Below are positions 7,537-16,971 of a DNA stretch of 64,000 nt, one piece after another. A program made the translations under genes and the position numbers. The stretch lies in contig CANFTW010000011.1 in assembly GCA_947450025.1 (NCBI GenBank), positions 57,921 to 121,920 of the forward strand. Reading direction: 5' to 3'. Source of the stretch: Bacteroidota bacterium (GTDB lineage: Bacteria; Bacteroidota; Bacteroidia; B-17B0; Aurantibacillaceae). The notes under the pieces are model-generated. The model saw only the letters and a program-made list of their open reading frames with translations, did no database searches and was not told the DNA's origin. Within the stretch, counting starts at the first letter, position 1. The number at the start of each line of letters is the position of its first letter.

Positions 7537-8895
7537 ATGTTCAGTAAAAAAAACAGACTCATTACCATTATTGTAATTGCAATGATCATTGGTATTGCCA
7601 TAGGTTATGGTATCAACAAATCCATAACTAATAACGCACCTAAAATTGAGCTATCGTATATTCAAAAAATTTCAAAAGGGAATGCTGAAGTAGAAAAACA
7701 ATTAATAGTTGCTTGCGCAAAAATTGACAATGCAAATTTAAAACAAGCAAAGAAAAAAGTAGCATCTAACTATTCTATTTTAAGCGATATCTTTTTACGC
7801 CTCATTAAAATGATTATTGCCCCACTTGTATTGGCAGTATTAGTAATGGGTGTTGCAAAAGTGGGCGATTTTAAAGCGGTTGGAAGAATTGGTGGTAAAA
7901 CCTTATTGTATTTTACCTTTGCTACCCTTCTCTCTTTAAGTCTAGGTTTAGTGCTAGTTAATTTGTTTGAACCTGGAAAAGTAATGCATTTAGACCTTCC
8001 TGAAGTTGCTGCAGATGCAGGTATTAAAGCCAACTCTCAAACCGCTTCAAACTTTATTGCTCATATCGTTCCTGATAGCATTATCAGGGTTATGGCTGAA
8101 AATGAAATATTACCGATTGTTGTGTTTGCGTTATTTTTTGGAATTGCTGCGGCAAGCATTGGAGAGCAAGGTAAACCTATGATTAAAGCCATGGATAGTT
8201 TATCCCATGTGATGTTTAAAGTAACTAATTATGTTATGAACTTTGCTCCTATTGGCGTTTTTGGAGCCATTACTGCCGTTGTTATTCAGCAAGGATTAGA
8301 CGTCTTGAGTGGCTATGCGTATTTAATGGCTTGCTTCTTTGGAGGATTATTATTTTTTGTATTTGGTGTTTTATTAACCATCTGTTTAATTTTAAGAATT
8401 AACTTTTTCTCATTATTGTCTCACATTAAAGAACCAGTTCTCTTAGCATTTAGTACTGCTAGCTCTGAAAGTGCGATGCCAAAAACGATTGAGCAATTAG
8501 AAAAATTCGGCATCAGTAACCGCATTGTCTCCTTTGTATTACCTCTTGGTTATTCGTTTAATTTAGATGGTTCAATCATGTATATGACCTTTGCAACGGT
8601 ATTTATTGCTCAATCCTATGGCATTGATATGGCAATGGCCGATCAAATTAAAATGATGTTGATTTTACTGATAACTAGTAAAGGCGTGGCTGGTGTTCCA
8701 AGAGCGTCATTAGTAGTGATTGCAGGAATGCTAAGTATGTTTCATATTCCTGGCGAAGGTTTATTGTTATTATTAGCTGTTGACCAAATATTAGACATGG
8801 GCCGTTCGGCAACGAACGTTGTTGGAAATGCTGTAGCTAGCGCTGTAGTTGCTAAATGGGAAGGAGAAAAATTAACTCCAAAAACACATATATAA
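7537..8895 (+). CDS. Dicarboxylate/amino acid:cation symporter (DAACS, GltP/DctA-like)
   Basis: The 452-residue inner-membrane protein has the glutamate-transporter fold with about eight membrane segments. Visible marks are FLRLIKMIIAPLVLAVLVMG (TM2), a reentrant serine-rich loop LLAFSTASSESAMPKTIEQL in place of the family's S-S-S-S-A-T stretch, SFNLDGSIMYM with the NMDGT-like cation site, and the second reentrant loop SKGVAGVPRASLVVI. Members import glutamate, aspartate or C4-dicarboxylates with Na+ or H+. An unusual loop of about 50 residues (30-85) sits between the first segment and TM2. It is the first gene of an operon with the TRIC-like channel (9-base gap) and rimM (5-base gap). Confidence 0.9.
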   Translation: MFSKKNRLITIIVIAMIIGIAIGYGINKSITNNAPKIELSYIQKISKGNAEVEKQLIVACAKIDNANLKQAKKKVASNYSILSDIFLRLIKMIIAPLVLAVLVMGVAKVGDFKAVGRIGGKTLLYFTFATLLSLSLGLVLVNLFEPGKVMHLDLPEVAADAGIKANSQTASNFIAHIVPDSIIRVMAENEILPIVVFALFFGIAAASIGEQGKPMIKAMDSLSHVMFKVTNYVMNFAPIGVFGAITAVVIQQGLDVLSGYAYLMACFFGGLLFFVFGVLLTICLILRINFFSLLSHIKEPVLLAFSTASSESAMPKTIEQLEKFGISNRIVSFVLPLGYSFNLDGSIMYMTFATVFIAQSYGIDMAMADQIKMMLILLITSKGVAGVPRASLVVIAGMLSMFHIPGEGLLLLLAVDQILDMGRSATNVVGNAVASAVVAKWEGEKLTPKTHI

Positions 8896-8904
8896 CAGTA
8901 AGGC

Positions 8905-9531
8905 ATGCTTTTCTATTGGCTTAATCTTATTGGCATTTTTTTCTTTACTATTTCAGGTTCCTTAGCGGCAAGAGATAAAAAGCACTATCACGATTATTTT
9001 GGTGTTTTCTTTACTGGTTTTTTAACTGCCATTGGCGGAGGAACATTAAGAGATATGATGTTGGGTGCTTATCCCATATCTTGGTTAAGCGACAAAAATA
9101 TTTTAATATCAATTATTTGTGCGTTTATCATCACCCTTATATTCAAAAACCACATCATCAAATTACGTCGTACGTTGTTTTTATTTGATACGGTTGGAGT
9201 TGGGATTTATACGATATTAGGCGTTCAAAAAAGTTTAGAGTTAGGCGTTAACCCTTTTGCGGCTGTTATTTTAGGTCTAGTGTCAGCTGTATTTGGCGGG
9301 GTTATTAGAGATACGTTATTAAATGAAATTCCTTTGATATTTGCCAAAGAAATATATGCCACGGCTTGCATAGCCGGTGCTGTTTTATATACTACGATGT
9401 TGTACTTTAAAATTGATGCAAATATTGCGGCTATAATTTGCATGAGTTTAATTATCATTATCAGAATTATTGCTGTAAAATATAAGCTAGCTTTGCCTAA
9501 ATTTGACGCAGGAAACGAAACAATCGATTAA
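8905..9531 (+). CDS. TRIC-family (UPF0126) cation channel protein
   Basis: This 208-residue membrane protein has about seven short hydrophobic segments and the internal duplication typical of bacterial TRIC channels (YadS/YicG family). The two repeats show as AIGGGTLRDMMLGAYPISWL and FGGVIRDTLLNEIPLIF, each with a glycine-rich kink and the RD pair. Family members form homotrimeric cation-selective pores, and some are now thought to carry small solutes. It lies in the middle of an operon between a cation-coupled symporter and rimM. Confidence 0.9.
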   Translation: MLFYWLNLIGIFFFTISGSLAARDKKHYHDYFGVFFTGFLTAIGGGTLRDMMLGAYPISWLSDKNILISIICAFIITLIFKNHIIKLRRTLFLFDTVGVGIYTILGVQKSLELGVNPFAAVILGLVSAVFGGVIRDTLLNEIPLIFAKEIYATACIAGAVLYTTMLYFKIDANIAAIICMSLIIIIRIIAVKYKLALPKFDAGNETID

Positions 9532-9536
9532 TAAAA

Positions 9537-10049
9537 ATGGAAACTCAAGAAATAGGTTATATCAGTAAAACTCACGGACTAAAAGGACATATTATTTTAC
9601 GTTTAAATGAATTAATCAATATTGATGATGTAGCTATCAAATCTGTTTTTTTAGATATTAATGGTTCGCAAGTGCCTTATTTTATTGAAGAATGTCGCCC
9701 TAATAATACTGGATATATTGTAAAACTAGAAACCATTGATACCGTTGACACGTCTAAAAAACTCATTGGCAAAAAAGCCTTTGCCTTACCTGACTTTATT
9801 TTAGAAAATGATGAATCCTTAAATGAATTTATTGGTTATACCATTATCGATTCTAGACTTGGTAATATTGGCAACATCGCTGCCGTTGATGAAAAGACAG
9901 ACAATGCTATTGTTAAAGTGATTCATCCATCAGGTGTTGAAATTATTTTACCGTTCAATGATGATTTTATTATTGAAATCGATGATGATTTAAAAATCAT
10001 TGAATTTAATGCTCCTGAAGGCTTGATTGAAATGTATTTATCAAACTAA
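9537..10049 (+). CDS. rimM: Ribosome maturation factor RimM
   Basis: The 170-residue protein has the two RimM domains: an N-terminal reductase/elongation-like barrel beginning EIGYISKTHGLKGHIILRL, and a C-terminal PRC-barrel from about residue 90 with GYTIIDSRLGNIGNI and the ending IEIDDDLKIIEFNAPEGLIEMY. RimM binds ribosomal protein S19 in the 30S head and assists late 16S rRNA maturation. In many Bacteroidota rimM follows rpsP; here it is the last gene of a membrane-transport operon and rpsP is not in the window. A hairpin terminator follows 14 bases after the stop. Confidence 0.95.
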   Translation: METQEIGYISKTHGLKGHIILRLNELINIDDVAIKSVFLDINGSQVPYFIEECRPNNTGYIVKLETIDTVDTSKKLIGKKAFALPDFILENDESLNEFIGYTIIDSRLGNIGNIAAVDEKTDNAIVKVIHPSGVEIILPFNDDFIIEIDDDLKIIEFNAPEGLIEMYLSN

Positions 10050-10063
10050 GGTTTCATAACACG

Positions 10064-10094
10064 CTACCCTAAAAAGTTTAGCCGTAGTTTTTTT
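10064..10094 (+). terminator. Rho-independent terminator after rimM
   Basis: Outer arms CTAC (10064-10067) and GTAG (10084-10087) and inner arms CTAAA (10069-10073) and TTTAG (10077-10081) form a stem with a small internal loop, followed directly by seven T residues. Confidence 0.75.
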
Positions 10095-10189
10095 CTTTAT
10101 TTAAAAGAAAAGCATTAATTGTCTTTCATTATAGAATATTTATCTACAATATTTAATAATTAAACGAAGCAACTTATTTACAAAATGCA

Positions 10190-10197
10190 TATTTTTG
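10190..10197 (+). promoter_or_regulatory. -7 box for the GEVED/Ig surface protein gene
   Basis: TATTTTTG fits TAnnTTTG and precedes the ATG at 10244 by 46 bases. A TTG at 10208 lies too near this box to be the likely start and would spoil the signal peptide. Confidence 0.5.
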
Positions 10198-10243
10198 CCT
10201 AATTCTTTTGCAAAATACATTAATTAAAAACGCCTTAACCAAT

Positions 10244-13200
10244 ATGAGAAAACTATCATACCTTTTTTTGCTGACTTTAAGTATTTTGTCACTTAAATCA
10301 CAAACAACCATTACAATTGGTTCAGGAACATTAACGAGTGGGACTACAAACTCATCTCCTATCAATATTTATTTTCGTTCACACCATTGCCAAATATTAT
10401 ACACAGCTGCGGAAATTAATAATGCTGGATATACAGGTCCTGGTACGATTTCGAAATTAGGATTTAATATTTTCGGTACTACAACTGAAGCTCTTCCTAA
10501 TTTTAGTATCAAATTAAAAAACACAACAAGTTCAGATTTATCGGTATATGATGCAAATGGTTTAACTAGTGTTTATAATTCTAGTTTATACCTTCCTACT
10601 GCTGGTGGATTTGAATTATTAAACTTGTCACAATCATTTATTTGGGATGGTTCAAGTAATCTGTTAGTAGATGTTTGCTTCGATCAAGTTGGCAGTTACT
10701 CAGCTTCTGGAGAAGTTTACACTTATACTTATACAAGCTCTGGAAGTGAATACGAATATTCAAGAGACGATAATTCGTCTCAATGCGCGATCGCAACAGT
10801 TAATACCAATTCTGCAGATAAACCCCAAATTCAATTTGAAATAACAGCATTAAGCCCTTGCACTGGAAATCCTATTGGAGGAAACGTCATATCTGACCAC
10901 TCATTAGCCTGTGCAAATACTTCTTTCAATTTAACCTTAATCAACGGAAGTTCAGCATCTGGATTAGTTTATCAATGGCAATCATCTCCAAATGGAACAA
11001 CCTATACAAACATAGGCTCTTCGCAAACATCTTGGAATTACACGATTCCGAGCTTATCATCCACAACTTATTATCGCTGCATAACAACATGCACTAATTC
11101 CACATTTTCTGCAACATCAGCAGCCGTGAGTGTTAGCCCAAATTCATTTTACAACTGCTATTGCTCGGCCCCTATTTTAAATTGCTTTAATGGTGATGTT
11201 ATTTCAAAAGTAACATTGTCAAACCTCTCTGATTCAACTATGACATGCAGCACAGGAGCTTATGAAGACCGAAGTTCTTATGATACGATTTTATTAGTGG
11301 CTAATCAAAGCTATACCTTTAATATTAATTCTAATTATAGTAATGAAAAAATTAGTTACTGGATAGACTTTAATAAAAATGGAATATTTGAAACCAATGA
11401 ATATTATTTATTAACTAATTCGTCTATTGCTGGAGTTAATACCAATACGCTTCAAGTTCCAATTACTACAGGTGGAGGATTAACCAAAATGCGATTAATG
11501 TTAGAAAACGGATCGTATATTTCTTCAACACCATGTTCTTCATCCTCTTATTATGGGACAACGTTGGATTATTTACTTGACATCACGGCTGCCCCTATAT
11601 GCTCTTTAACTCCAAATGCAGGAAATGCCGTTACAACTTCAACTAGTGTATGTAGCAATGTATCTTATACTTTAGATTTAGTAGGCAATAGTATTTCAAG
11701 TGGTATTACTTACCAATGGCAAAATTCTTTAAATGGTTCTACTTGGACTAACCTCACCGCTCCTCAAAATATTATCCCTTACGCTGTTAATAGCCAAAAT
11801 GTGACCAATTATTATAGATGCATTACAACGTGCACAGCTTCTGCTATATCTGCAACCTCAACTCCAGTAACCGTGCTTCAAAATTCATTTTTAGATTGCT
11901 ATTGTTATCCAGGCCAAGTCGCTTGTTCAAATGGTGCAACTATGACAAATATATTAATTGCTGGTGTTTCTTACACTCCTGCGTGCGATCCAACAAATAA
12001 TTACTACGATGTAACAGGTACAAGTTCGTTAAATATTTCACTAACTGCAAATCAATCGTATAGTATTTCAACAGACATTACTTCTTCGTTTCCAACTGCC
12101 TATGTCGGTGCTTGGATAGATTATAATCAAAACGGAATTTATGATGACATTGAATATATCGCTGTAGGCACTTCTACTGGAGGTAATATTGTTGCATCAT
12201 TCACAGTTCCTTATACAGCTTTAGGAGGAAATACACACCTGAGATTAAAAATGGAATCAGCCTATTCAGCTACTACTTTATCTGCATGTACAAATAACAA
12301 TTATGAAGGACAAACCGTTGATTATTTAGTTAATATGATAGCAGCTGCGCCATGCTCAGGAACAACGAATGCTGGTTTAACAATTTCTTCAAGTCCTAGT
12401 GTTTGTTCAACCACAACGTTTACCCTTGATTTAAATGGAAATGCTCAAGTAGGAGGATTAACTTATCAATGGCAATCATCAGCCAACAATATCTCTTGGG
12501 CAAATATTGGTGTTCCTCAAAACATCGTGCCTTATGTGATGACCAATCAAACATCGAATACTTTTTACAGATGTTTAGTAACTTGTTCTGCTAGTGCATC
12601 ATCTACCTCTACACCGGTGAATGTTATCCAAAACTCATGGTTATATTGCTATTGCACTCCACCAGTAACTTCATGTAATTTTGGAAATGAAATTTCAAAA
12701 GTCGAATTATCTTCATTAACCAATACTTCTTCATGCAGTTCTGCAGGATATATTGATTATTCTGGAAGCGTTCCAACATTATCTTTAGATGCTGGTCAAA
12801 CCTATTCAATTAATGTTAAAGTTGGATCTGATTATAGTAATTATGTAAGCGCTTGGATAGATTACGATCATAATGGTGTTTTTGATACAAATGAATATAC
12901 AAACTTAGGCAGTACTAGTGGCGCTGGAGATTCTACGGTATATAGTTCTATAACCATTCCCATTAACGCCATATTAGGTAATACCAAACTTAGAATCAGA
13001 AATAATAACGGAATTTCTTTTACCAGCAGTGAGCCTTGTTCTGCTGGAATGGCTCCAAGACATAGCTTAACATTTACAGGTAATGGAGAGACTGAAGATT
13101 ATATGATTCATATTTTACCTCAAAACTGTAGTACAATCAATTTTCCTCCAACCATGCCAGCTGTAGGAACGGCAACTATCTGTTATGGTGAGACAGATAC

Positions 13201-14377
13201 ATTAAACCTATCTTCAACACTTCCTGCTGTAACAGGCATAACCTATCAATGGAAAGCCTCTTTGGCTGGTGTATACGTAAATGAAGGATTAGCATTAAAC
13301 ACAACAAGCATTGCGGTTACCCCAACAACTAGCACCTCTTACTATTGTGAAATCATGTGTAATGGAACGGTTATACTTAACTCCGACACTGTTTTTGTAA
13401 CCGTAAAACCTTCGACTGGTATTTATGGAACAGTGCTTACTAGCACAACTGTTCCAGTAGCTGGAAGAGTTATCTTATACAAATATGAACCCTTCTTCAC
13501 TAAATTTGACTCAGTGGCAGGTCAAAATATTGGTTCTTTAGGAGATTACAACTTTACTTCTTTTAATTCAGGAATATACATTGTGAAAGCCATTCCGGCA
13601 TTAAACAATCTTCAAATTACTTATGGTAATTCAGCCGTTAACTGGAAAACTGCTACCCAAATTACTCACGGATGTTCAATTAACGATATTCACAATATTG
13701 ATGTGATTGCACTTAGTACCTTTACAACAACAGGCACGGGCTCTTTAAGTGGTAAAATATCTGAAGGACAAGGTTTTGGTCATAAAATGAATCAATCAAT
13801 GGCACCAACAACTCCAGGAAATCCAATTGGAGGTATTGTTGTTAAAGGGGGCAGAAATCCTGGTGGACAAATGTTTGTTCAAACAATTACTGATCCTTCA
13901 ACAGGAACCTACACTTTATCTGGATTACCAGATAATACTGCTGGATATTCTTACTTTATTTTAGTTGACATTCCAGGCTTAGATACAAATCATACTTACC
14001 ATCGAGTAATTACATCTTTAAATAATAATTATCAAGGTTTAGATTTTGTAGTAGATTCTACTAAAATTAATCCGATACCAAGTTCTGTGACGAGCATTAT
14101 TGAAACAAATGGATTAAGTCATGACATTAAAATTTATCCTAATCCTGCAACTAATTTCTTAACCATACAGTATGTTTTAGAAAGGAGTTCTGATGTAAAA
14201 ATTGAATTAGTGGATATTCTTGGGAAAACCGTAAGAGTGCTTTTGCCAGAATCTAAACAAACATCTGATCAATACAAAAACACTTGGACTTTATCTGAAT
14301 TAAAATCAGGGCTATACTTTTTGAAAATGACCATAAATAATTCTGAAACAATCGTCAAAATATCTATCACTAATTAG
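10244..14377 (+). CDS. Giant T9SS surface protein with alternating Ig-like and GEVED domains
   Basis: From the ATG at 10244 the product is 1377 residues and starts with a clean signal peptide (MRKLSYLFLLTLSILSLKSQ). Then follow a jellyroll-like domain (about 20-200), alternating Ig-like modules (each with YQWQSS... and YYRC/FYRC...TC) and three GEVED domains (marked by WIDYNQNGIYDD, WIDYDHNGVFDTNEY and similar, with the Asp/Asn-rich calcium-like loops), a fourth Ig-like module near 1000, a carboxypeptidase-regulatory-like region (about 1060-1270), and a type A T9SS sorting domain starting IKIYPNPATNFL. It is predicted to be exported and displayed on the outer surface, probably as an adhesin. 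About the last 310 residues resemble the next gene's C-terminus. A perfect terminator follows. Confidence 0.85.
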   Translation: MRKLSYLFLLTLSILSLKSQTTITIGSGTLTSGTTNSSPINIYFRSHHCQILYTAAEINNAGYTGPGTISKLGFNIFGTTTEALPNFSIKLKNTTSSDLSVYDANGLTSVYNSSLYLPTAGGFELLNLSQSFIWDGSSNLLVDVCFDQVGSYSASGEVYTYTYTSSGSEYEYSRDDNSSQCAIATVNTNSADKPQIQFEITALSPCTGNPIGGNVISDHSLACANTSFNLTLINGSSASGLVYQWQSSPNGTTYTNIGSSQTSWNYTIPSLSSTTYYRCITTCTNSTFSATSAAVSVSPNSFYNCYCSAPILNCFNGDVISKVTLSNLSDSTMTCSTGAYEDRSSYDTILLVANQSYTFNINSNYSNEKISYWIDFNKNGIFETNEYYLLTNSSIAGVNTNTLQVPITTGGGLTKMRLMLENGSYISSTPCSSSSYYGTTLDYLLDITAAPICSLTPNAGNAVTTSTSVCSNVSYTLDLVGNSISSGITYQWQNSLNGSTWTNLTAPQNIIPYAVNSQNVTNYYRCITTCTASAISATSTPVTVLQNSFLDCYCYPGQVACSNGATMTNILIAGVSYTPACDPTNNYYDVTGTSSLNISLTANQSYSISTDITSSFPTAYVGAWIDYNQNGIYDDIEYIAVGTSTGGNIVASFTVPYTALGGNTHLRLKMESAYSATTLSACTNNNYEGQTVDYLVNMIAAAPCSGTTNAGLTISSSPSVCSTTTFTLDLNGNAQVGGLTYQWQSSANNISWANIGVPQNIVPYVMTNQTSNTFYRCLVTCSASASSTSTPVNVIQNSWLYCYCTPPVTSCNFGNEISKVELSSLTNTSSCSSAGYIDYSGSVPTLSLDAGQTYSINVKVGSDYSNYVSAWIDYDHNGVFDTNEYTNLGSTSGAGDSTVYSSITIPINAILGNTKLRIRNNNGISFTSSEPCSAGMAPRHSLTFTGNGETEDYMIHILPQNCSTINFPPTMPAVGTATICYGETDTLNLSSTLPAVTGITYQWKASLAGVYVNEGLALNTTSIAVTPTTSTSYYCEIMCNGTVILNSDTVFVTVKPSTGIYGTVLTSTTVPVAGRVILYKYEPFFTKFDSVAGQNIGSLGDYNFTSFNSGIYIVKAIPALNNLQITYGNSAVNWKTATQITHGCSINDIHNIDVIALSTFTTTGTGSLSGKISEGQGFGHKMNQSMAPTTPGNPIGGIVVKGGRNPGGQMFVQTITDPSTGTYTLSGLPDNTAGYSYFILVDIPGLDTNHTYHRVITSLNNNYQGLDFVVDSTKINPIPSSVTSIIETNGLSHDIKIYPNPATNFLTIQYVLERSSDVKIELVDILGKTVRVLLPESKQTSDQYKNTWTLSELKSGLYFLKMTINNSETIVKISITN

Positions 14378-14394
14378 ATAAAATAAATACTTTT

Positions 14395-14430
14395 AAAAAA
14401 GCCAACTGTTAGTTAACAGTTGGCTTTTTT
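14395..14430. terminator. Perfect palindromic terminator
   Basis: Arms GCCAACTGTTA (14401-14411) and TAACAGTTGGC (14414-14424) are perfectly complementary with a two-base centre, preceded by six A and followed by six T. It ends the transcript of the GEVED/Ig gene. Confidence 0.92.
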
Positions 14431-14433
14431 GAT

Positions 14434-14441
14434 TATATTTG
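14434..14441 (+). promoter_or_regulatory. -7 box for the propeller surface protein gene
   Basis: TATATTTG begins four bases after the T-run of the preceding terminator and leaves a 5' untranslated region of about 85 bases before the ATG at 14530. The gene is therefore its own transcription unit. Confidence 0.6.
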
Positions 14442-14529
14442 ATATAAGGATAAATTGAAATCCTTCAATTACTCTCCTAAAATTCCATCTTATCATTTCA
14501 GTCTCAATATTTAACAAATTATTTTTTAC

Positions 14530-16905
14530 ATGAAAAAAATCAAATACTTCCTTTATTTCTTGATATTCACCTCTGTAATAGGGAATGCTCAAAAGCCTTT
14601 ATTACAAATAATAAAAAACATTGGAGGGCAAGCTGGAGATACTGGAGATCCGGTAATTGCTATTGACAATTCTGGTAACATTTATACAACTAGTCATTTT
14701 GGCGGCACAATAGACTTTAATCCCGGAATTGGAATAAATAATATAACTTCAATTGGCGCCAATGATGTTTATATATCAAAATTAGATAGTCTTGGTAATT
14801 TAATTTGGGTTAAAAATTTTGGAGGCACAGGGAACACTTATAGTCATGGTATATCATTAGATGGCAATGGAAATATTTATATTAATGGATATTTTAGCAA
14901 CACTACAGATTTTGACCCAAATATTGGGGTTACTAATTTAACATCAGTTGGCGGAAATGATGCGTTTGTTTCAAAATTAGATGGTAATGGAAATTTAATT
15001 TGGACAAAAAGTATAAGTGGCACCGGTGAAGAATTAGGTCAATCTATTTCAATTGACCCTTCTGGAAATATCACAGCAACTGGAACATATTCTGGTACTA
15101 CCGATTTTGACCCTAGTATAAGTCTTTTTAATTTAACTTCAGTTGGTGCAAGTGATATATTTATCTTAAAACTTGATGCTGCAGGTAATTTTGTTTGGGC
15201 TAAAAGTATTGGAGGAAACTCTAATGAATTTCCTGGCGCCATGACTACAGATGCCTTAGGAAATACATACACAACTGGACAATACGAATCAACCGTAGAT
15301 TTTAATCCTGGACCAAATGTTTTTAATTTAACATCAGCGGGAGTTGAAGATATTTTCGTTTTAAAACTTGATGGAAATGGTAATTTTATTTGGGCTAAAA
15401 CAATTGGAGGAACAACAACCGACATTGCCTATAGTATAAAAACAGATGCATTAGGTAAAGTATACACAACAGGCTATTATTCTGGAACAGTTGATTTTGA
15501 CCCTAATATAGGAACAACTAATTTAACCTCTGTAGGAGGTAGTCACGATATTTTTGCTTTAAAATTAGATAGTATAGGCAATTTTATTTGGGCGAAAAGT
15601 ATGGGAGGAAACGCTCTTGATTACGGAAAAACATTGGGATTAGATAATGCTAGCAGTTTGTATATTTCAGGTCTTTATAATGGCACTGGAGATTTTGACC
15701 CTGGAAGCGGAGTGTCTAATTTAATTCCTAATGGAAACTTTGATGTTTTTATTTTAAAATTGGACTCATTAGGTAATTTTATTTGGGCTAAAAACATTGG
15801 AGGTACTGCCATGGAATACGCTACAGCATTAACCTTAGACAAATATAATTCAATTTTCACAGTTGGTAAATTTGAAAATACGGTAGACTTTGACCCTAAC
15901 GCTGGAGTAAAAAATGTGACAAGTTTAGGATCTCAAGATGCATTTATTCATAAAATGATACAATGTAATATTAAATCAATGTCTGGATTTGTTTCAGGAT
16001 CCTCATCTGGAAATATGGTTTTATATCAATACATACCAACATTAAGTAAATGGGATTCTGTAGCTTTTACACCCTATTCAGCTTCATATTCTTTTGGATT
16101 AATAGATAGTTCTTCCTATGTTTTAAAAGCTGTCCCAACTGCCACAAATGAACAAGTAAGCTATTTTGGTAATGCAATAAGCTGGCAAGGTGCCACGGTT
16201 GTAGCTCACGGATGTATGTCAAACACTACTAATACAATCGCTATTTCTTCCTTTACTAATATCGGATCTGGAACAGGCAGTATGAGTGGGCATATAATTG
16301 AAACAAATGGCTTTGGACACAAACCAAATAGCAGTGAATTTGCACCTACAGTGCCAGGAAATCCAATTGGAGGAATTGTGGTAAAAGGAGGAAGAAATCC
16401 TGGAGGTCAAATGTTTACTCAAACCATAACGGATCCTTTAACAGGAGCTTATACATTATCTGGAATACCTGATGGAACAAATTATTTTATTTTGGTTGAT
16501 ATTCCTGGTTTAGATACAAATTTAACTTATCATCGTGATTTATCTGCTGGCAATAATCAAATTACAGGATTGGATTTTACTGTGGATTCAATATTTGTAA
16601 ACCCAATTCCTAATATGGTTGGAATCAAAGAATTAAGCATTCAAAACAATCAAATCATTATTTACCCAAATCCAACTTATAATCAAGTAAATATCAACTA
16701 TCACTTAAATGAAAATTCAAAAGTTAGCATTGAACTATTTGATATTGCGGGGAGACTTGTTAAAACTCTTTTGCCATTAACATCTCAGACAGCAGATAAA
16801 CATAAAAATAATTTTCTGCTTACAAATATAGACTTAGGGATATATTTTATTAAATTAAAAATAAATAATAAAGAAACTGTTGTTAAATTATTTATTACAA
16901 TTTAG
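14530..16905 (+). CDS. T9SS surface protein with seven-bladed SBBP propeller
   Basis: The 791-residue protein has a signal peptide ending near GNAQ. Residues about 45-480 hold seven repeats with a period close to 65 residues, each containing a core like TVDFDPNIG...NLTS.G..D.F.LKLD..GNFIWAKSIGG. This is the SBBP beta-propeller repeat, and seven units fit a closed seven-bladed propeller. The seventh unit ends early at AFIHKM followed by QCN. After this come a carboxypeptidase-regulatory-like region (about 485-700) and a type A T9SS sorting domain (IIIYPNPTYNQV). It is predicted to be exported to the cell surface; ligand unknown. The last 310 residues are homologous to those of the preceding gene, although the N-terminal architectures differ completely. 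Confidence 0.85.
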   Translation: MKKIKYFLYFLIFTSVIGNAQKPLLQIIKNIGGQAGDTGDPVIAIDNSGNIYTTSHFGGTIDFNPGIGINNITSIGANDVYISKLDSLGNLIWVKNFGGTGNTYSHGISLDGNGNIYINGYFSNTTDFDPNIGVTNLTSVGGNDAFVSKLDGNGNLIWTKSISGTGEELGQSISIDPSGNITATGTYSGTTDFDPSISLFNLTSVGASDIFILKLDAAGNFVWAKSIGGNSNEFPGAMTTDALGNTYTTGQYESTVDFNPGPNVFNLTSAGVEDIFVLKLDGNGNFIWAKTIGGTTTDIAYSIKTDALGKVYTTGYYSGTVDFDPNIGTTNLTSVGGSHDIFALKLDSIGNFIWAKSMGGNALDYGKTLGLDNASSLYISGLYNGTGDFDPGSGVSNLIPNGNFDVFILKLDSLGNFIWAKNIGGTAMEYATALTLDKYNSIFTVGKFENTVDFDPNAGVKNVTSLGSQDAFIHKMIQCNIKSMSGFVSGSSSGNMVLYQYIPTLSKWDSVAFTPYSASYSFGLIDSSSYVLKAVPTATNEQVSYFGNAISWQGATVVAHGCMSNTTNTIAISSFTNIGSGTGSMSGHIIETNGFGHKPNSSEFAPTVPGNPIGGIVVKGGRNPGGQMFTQTITDPLTGAYTLSGIPDGTNYFILVDIPGLDTNLTYHRDLSAGNNQITGLDFTVDSIFVNPIPNMVGIKELSIQNNQIIIYPNPTYNQVNINYHLNENSKVSIELFDIAGRLVKTLLPLTSQTADKHKNNFLLTNIDLGIYFIKLKINNKETVVKLFITI

Positions 16906-16920
16906 ATTCGCTTCAAAAGT

Positions 16921-16952
16921 AAAGCTAACAGTATTTAACTAATAGCTTTTTT
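16921..16952 (+). terminator. Rho-independent terminator after the propeller gene
   Basis: AAAGCTA (16921-16927) pairs with TAGCTTT (16943-16949), with a T-run continuing to 16952. It abuts the promoter of the next gene. Confidence 0.6.
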
Positions 16953-16954
16953 AT

Positions 16955-16962
16955 TATATTTG
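16955..16962 (+). promoter_or_regulatory. -7 box just before the Reg_prop/SpoIIE gene
   Basis: TATATTTG ends ten bases before the ATG at 16972. Transcription would start about four to seven bases after the box, leaving almost no leader. A TTG at 16960 lies within the box and so cannot be the start. Confidence 0.6.
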
Positions 16963-16971
16963 AAAGGCATA

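Noticed and set aside
10208..10243. TTG start giving a longer GEVED/Ig protein
   Set aside because: It lies only 11 bases from the -7 box and adds a polar stretch before the signal peptide; ATG at 10244 is better.
16960..16971. TTG start for the Reg_prop/SpoIIE gene
   Set aside because: The codon is inside the promoter -7 box TATATTTG, so it would not be transcribed.
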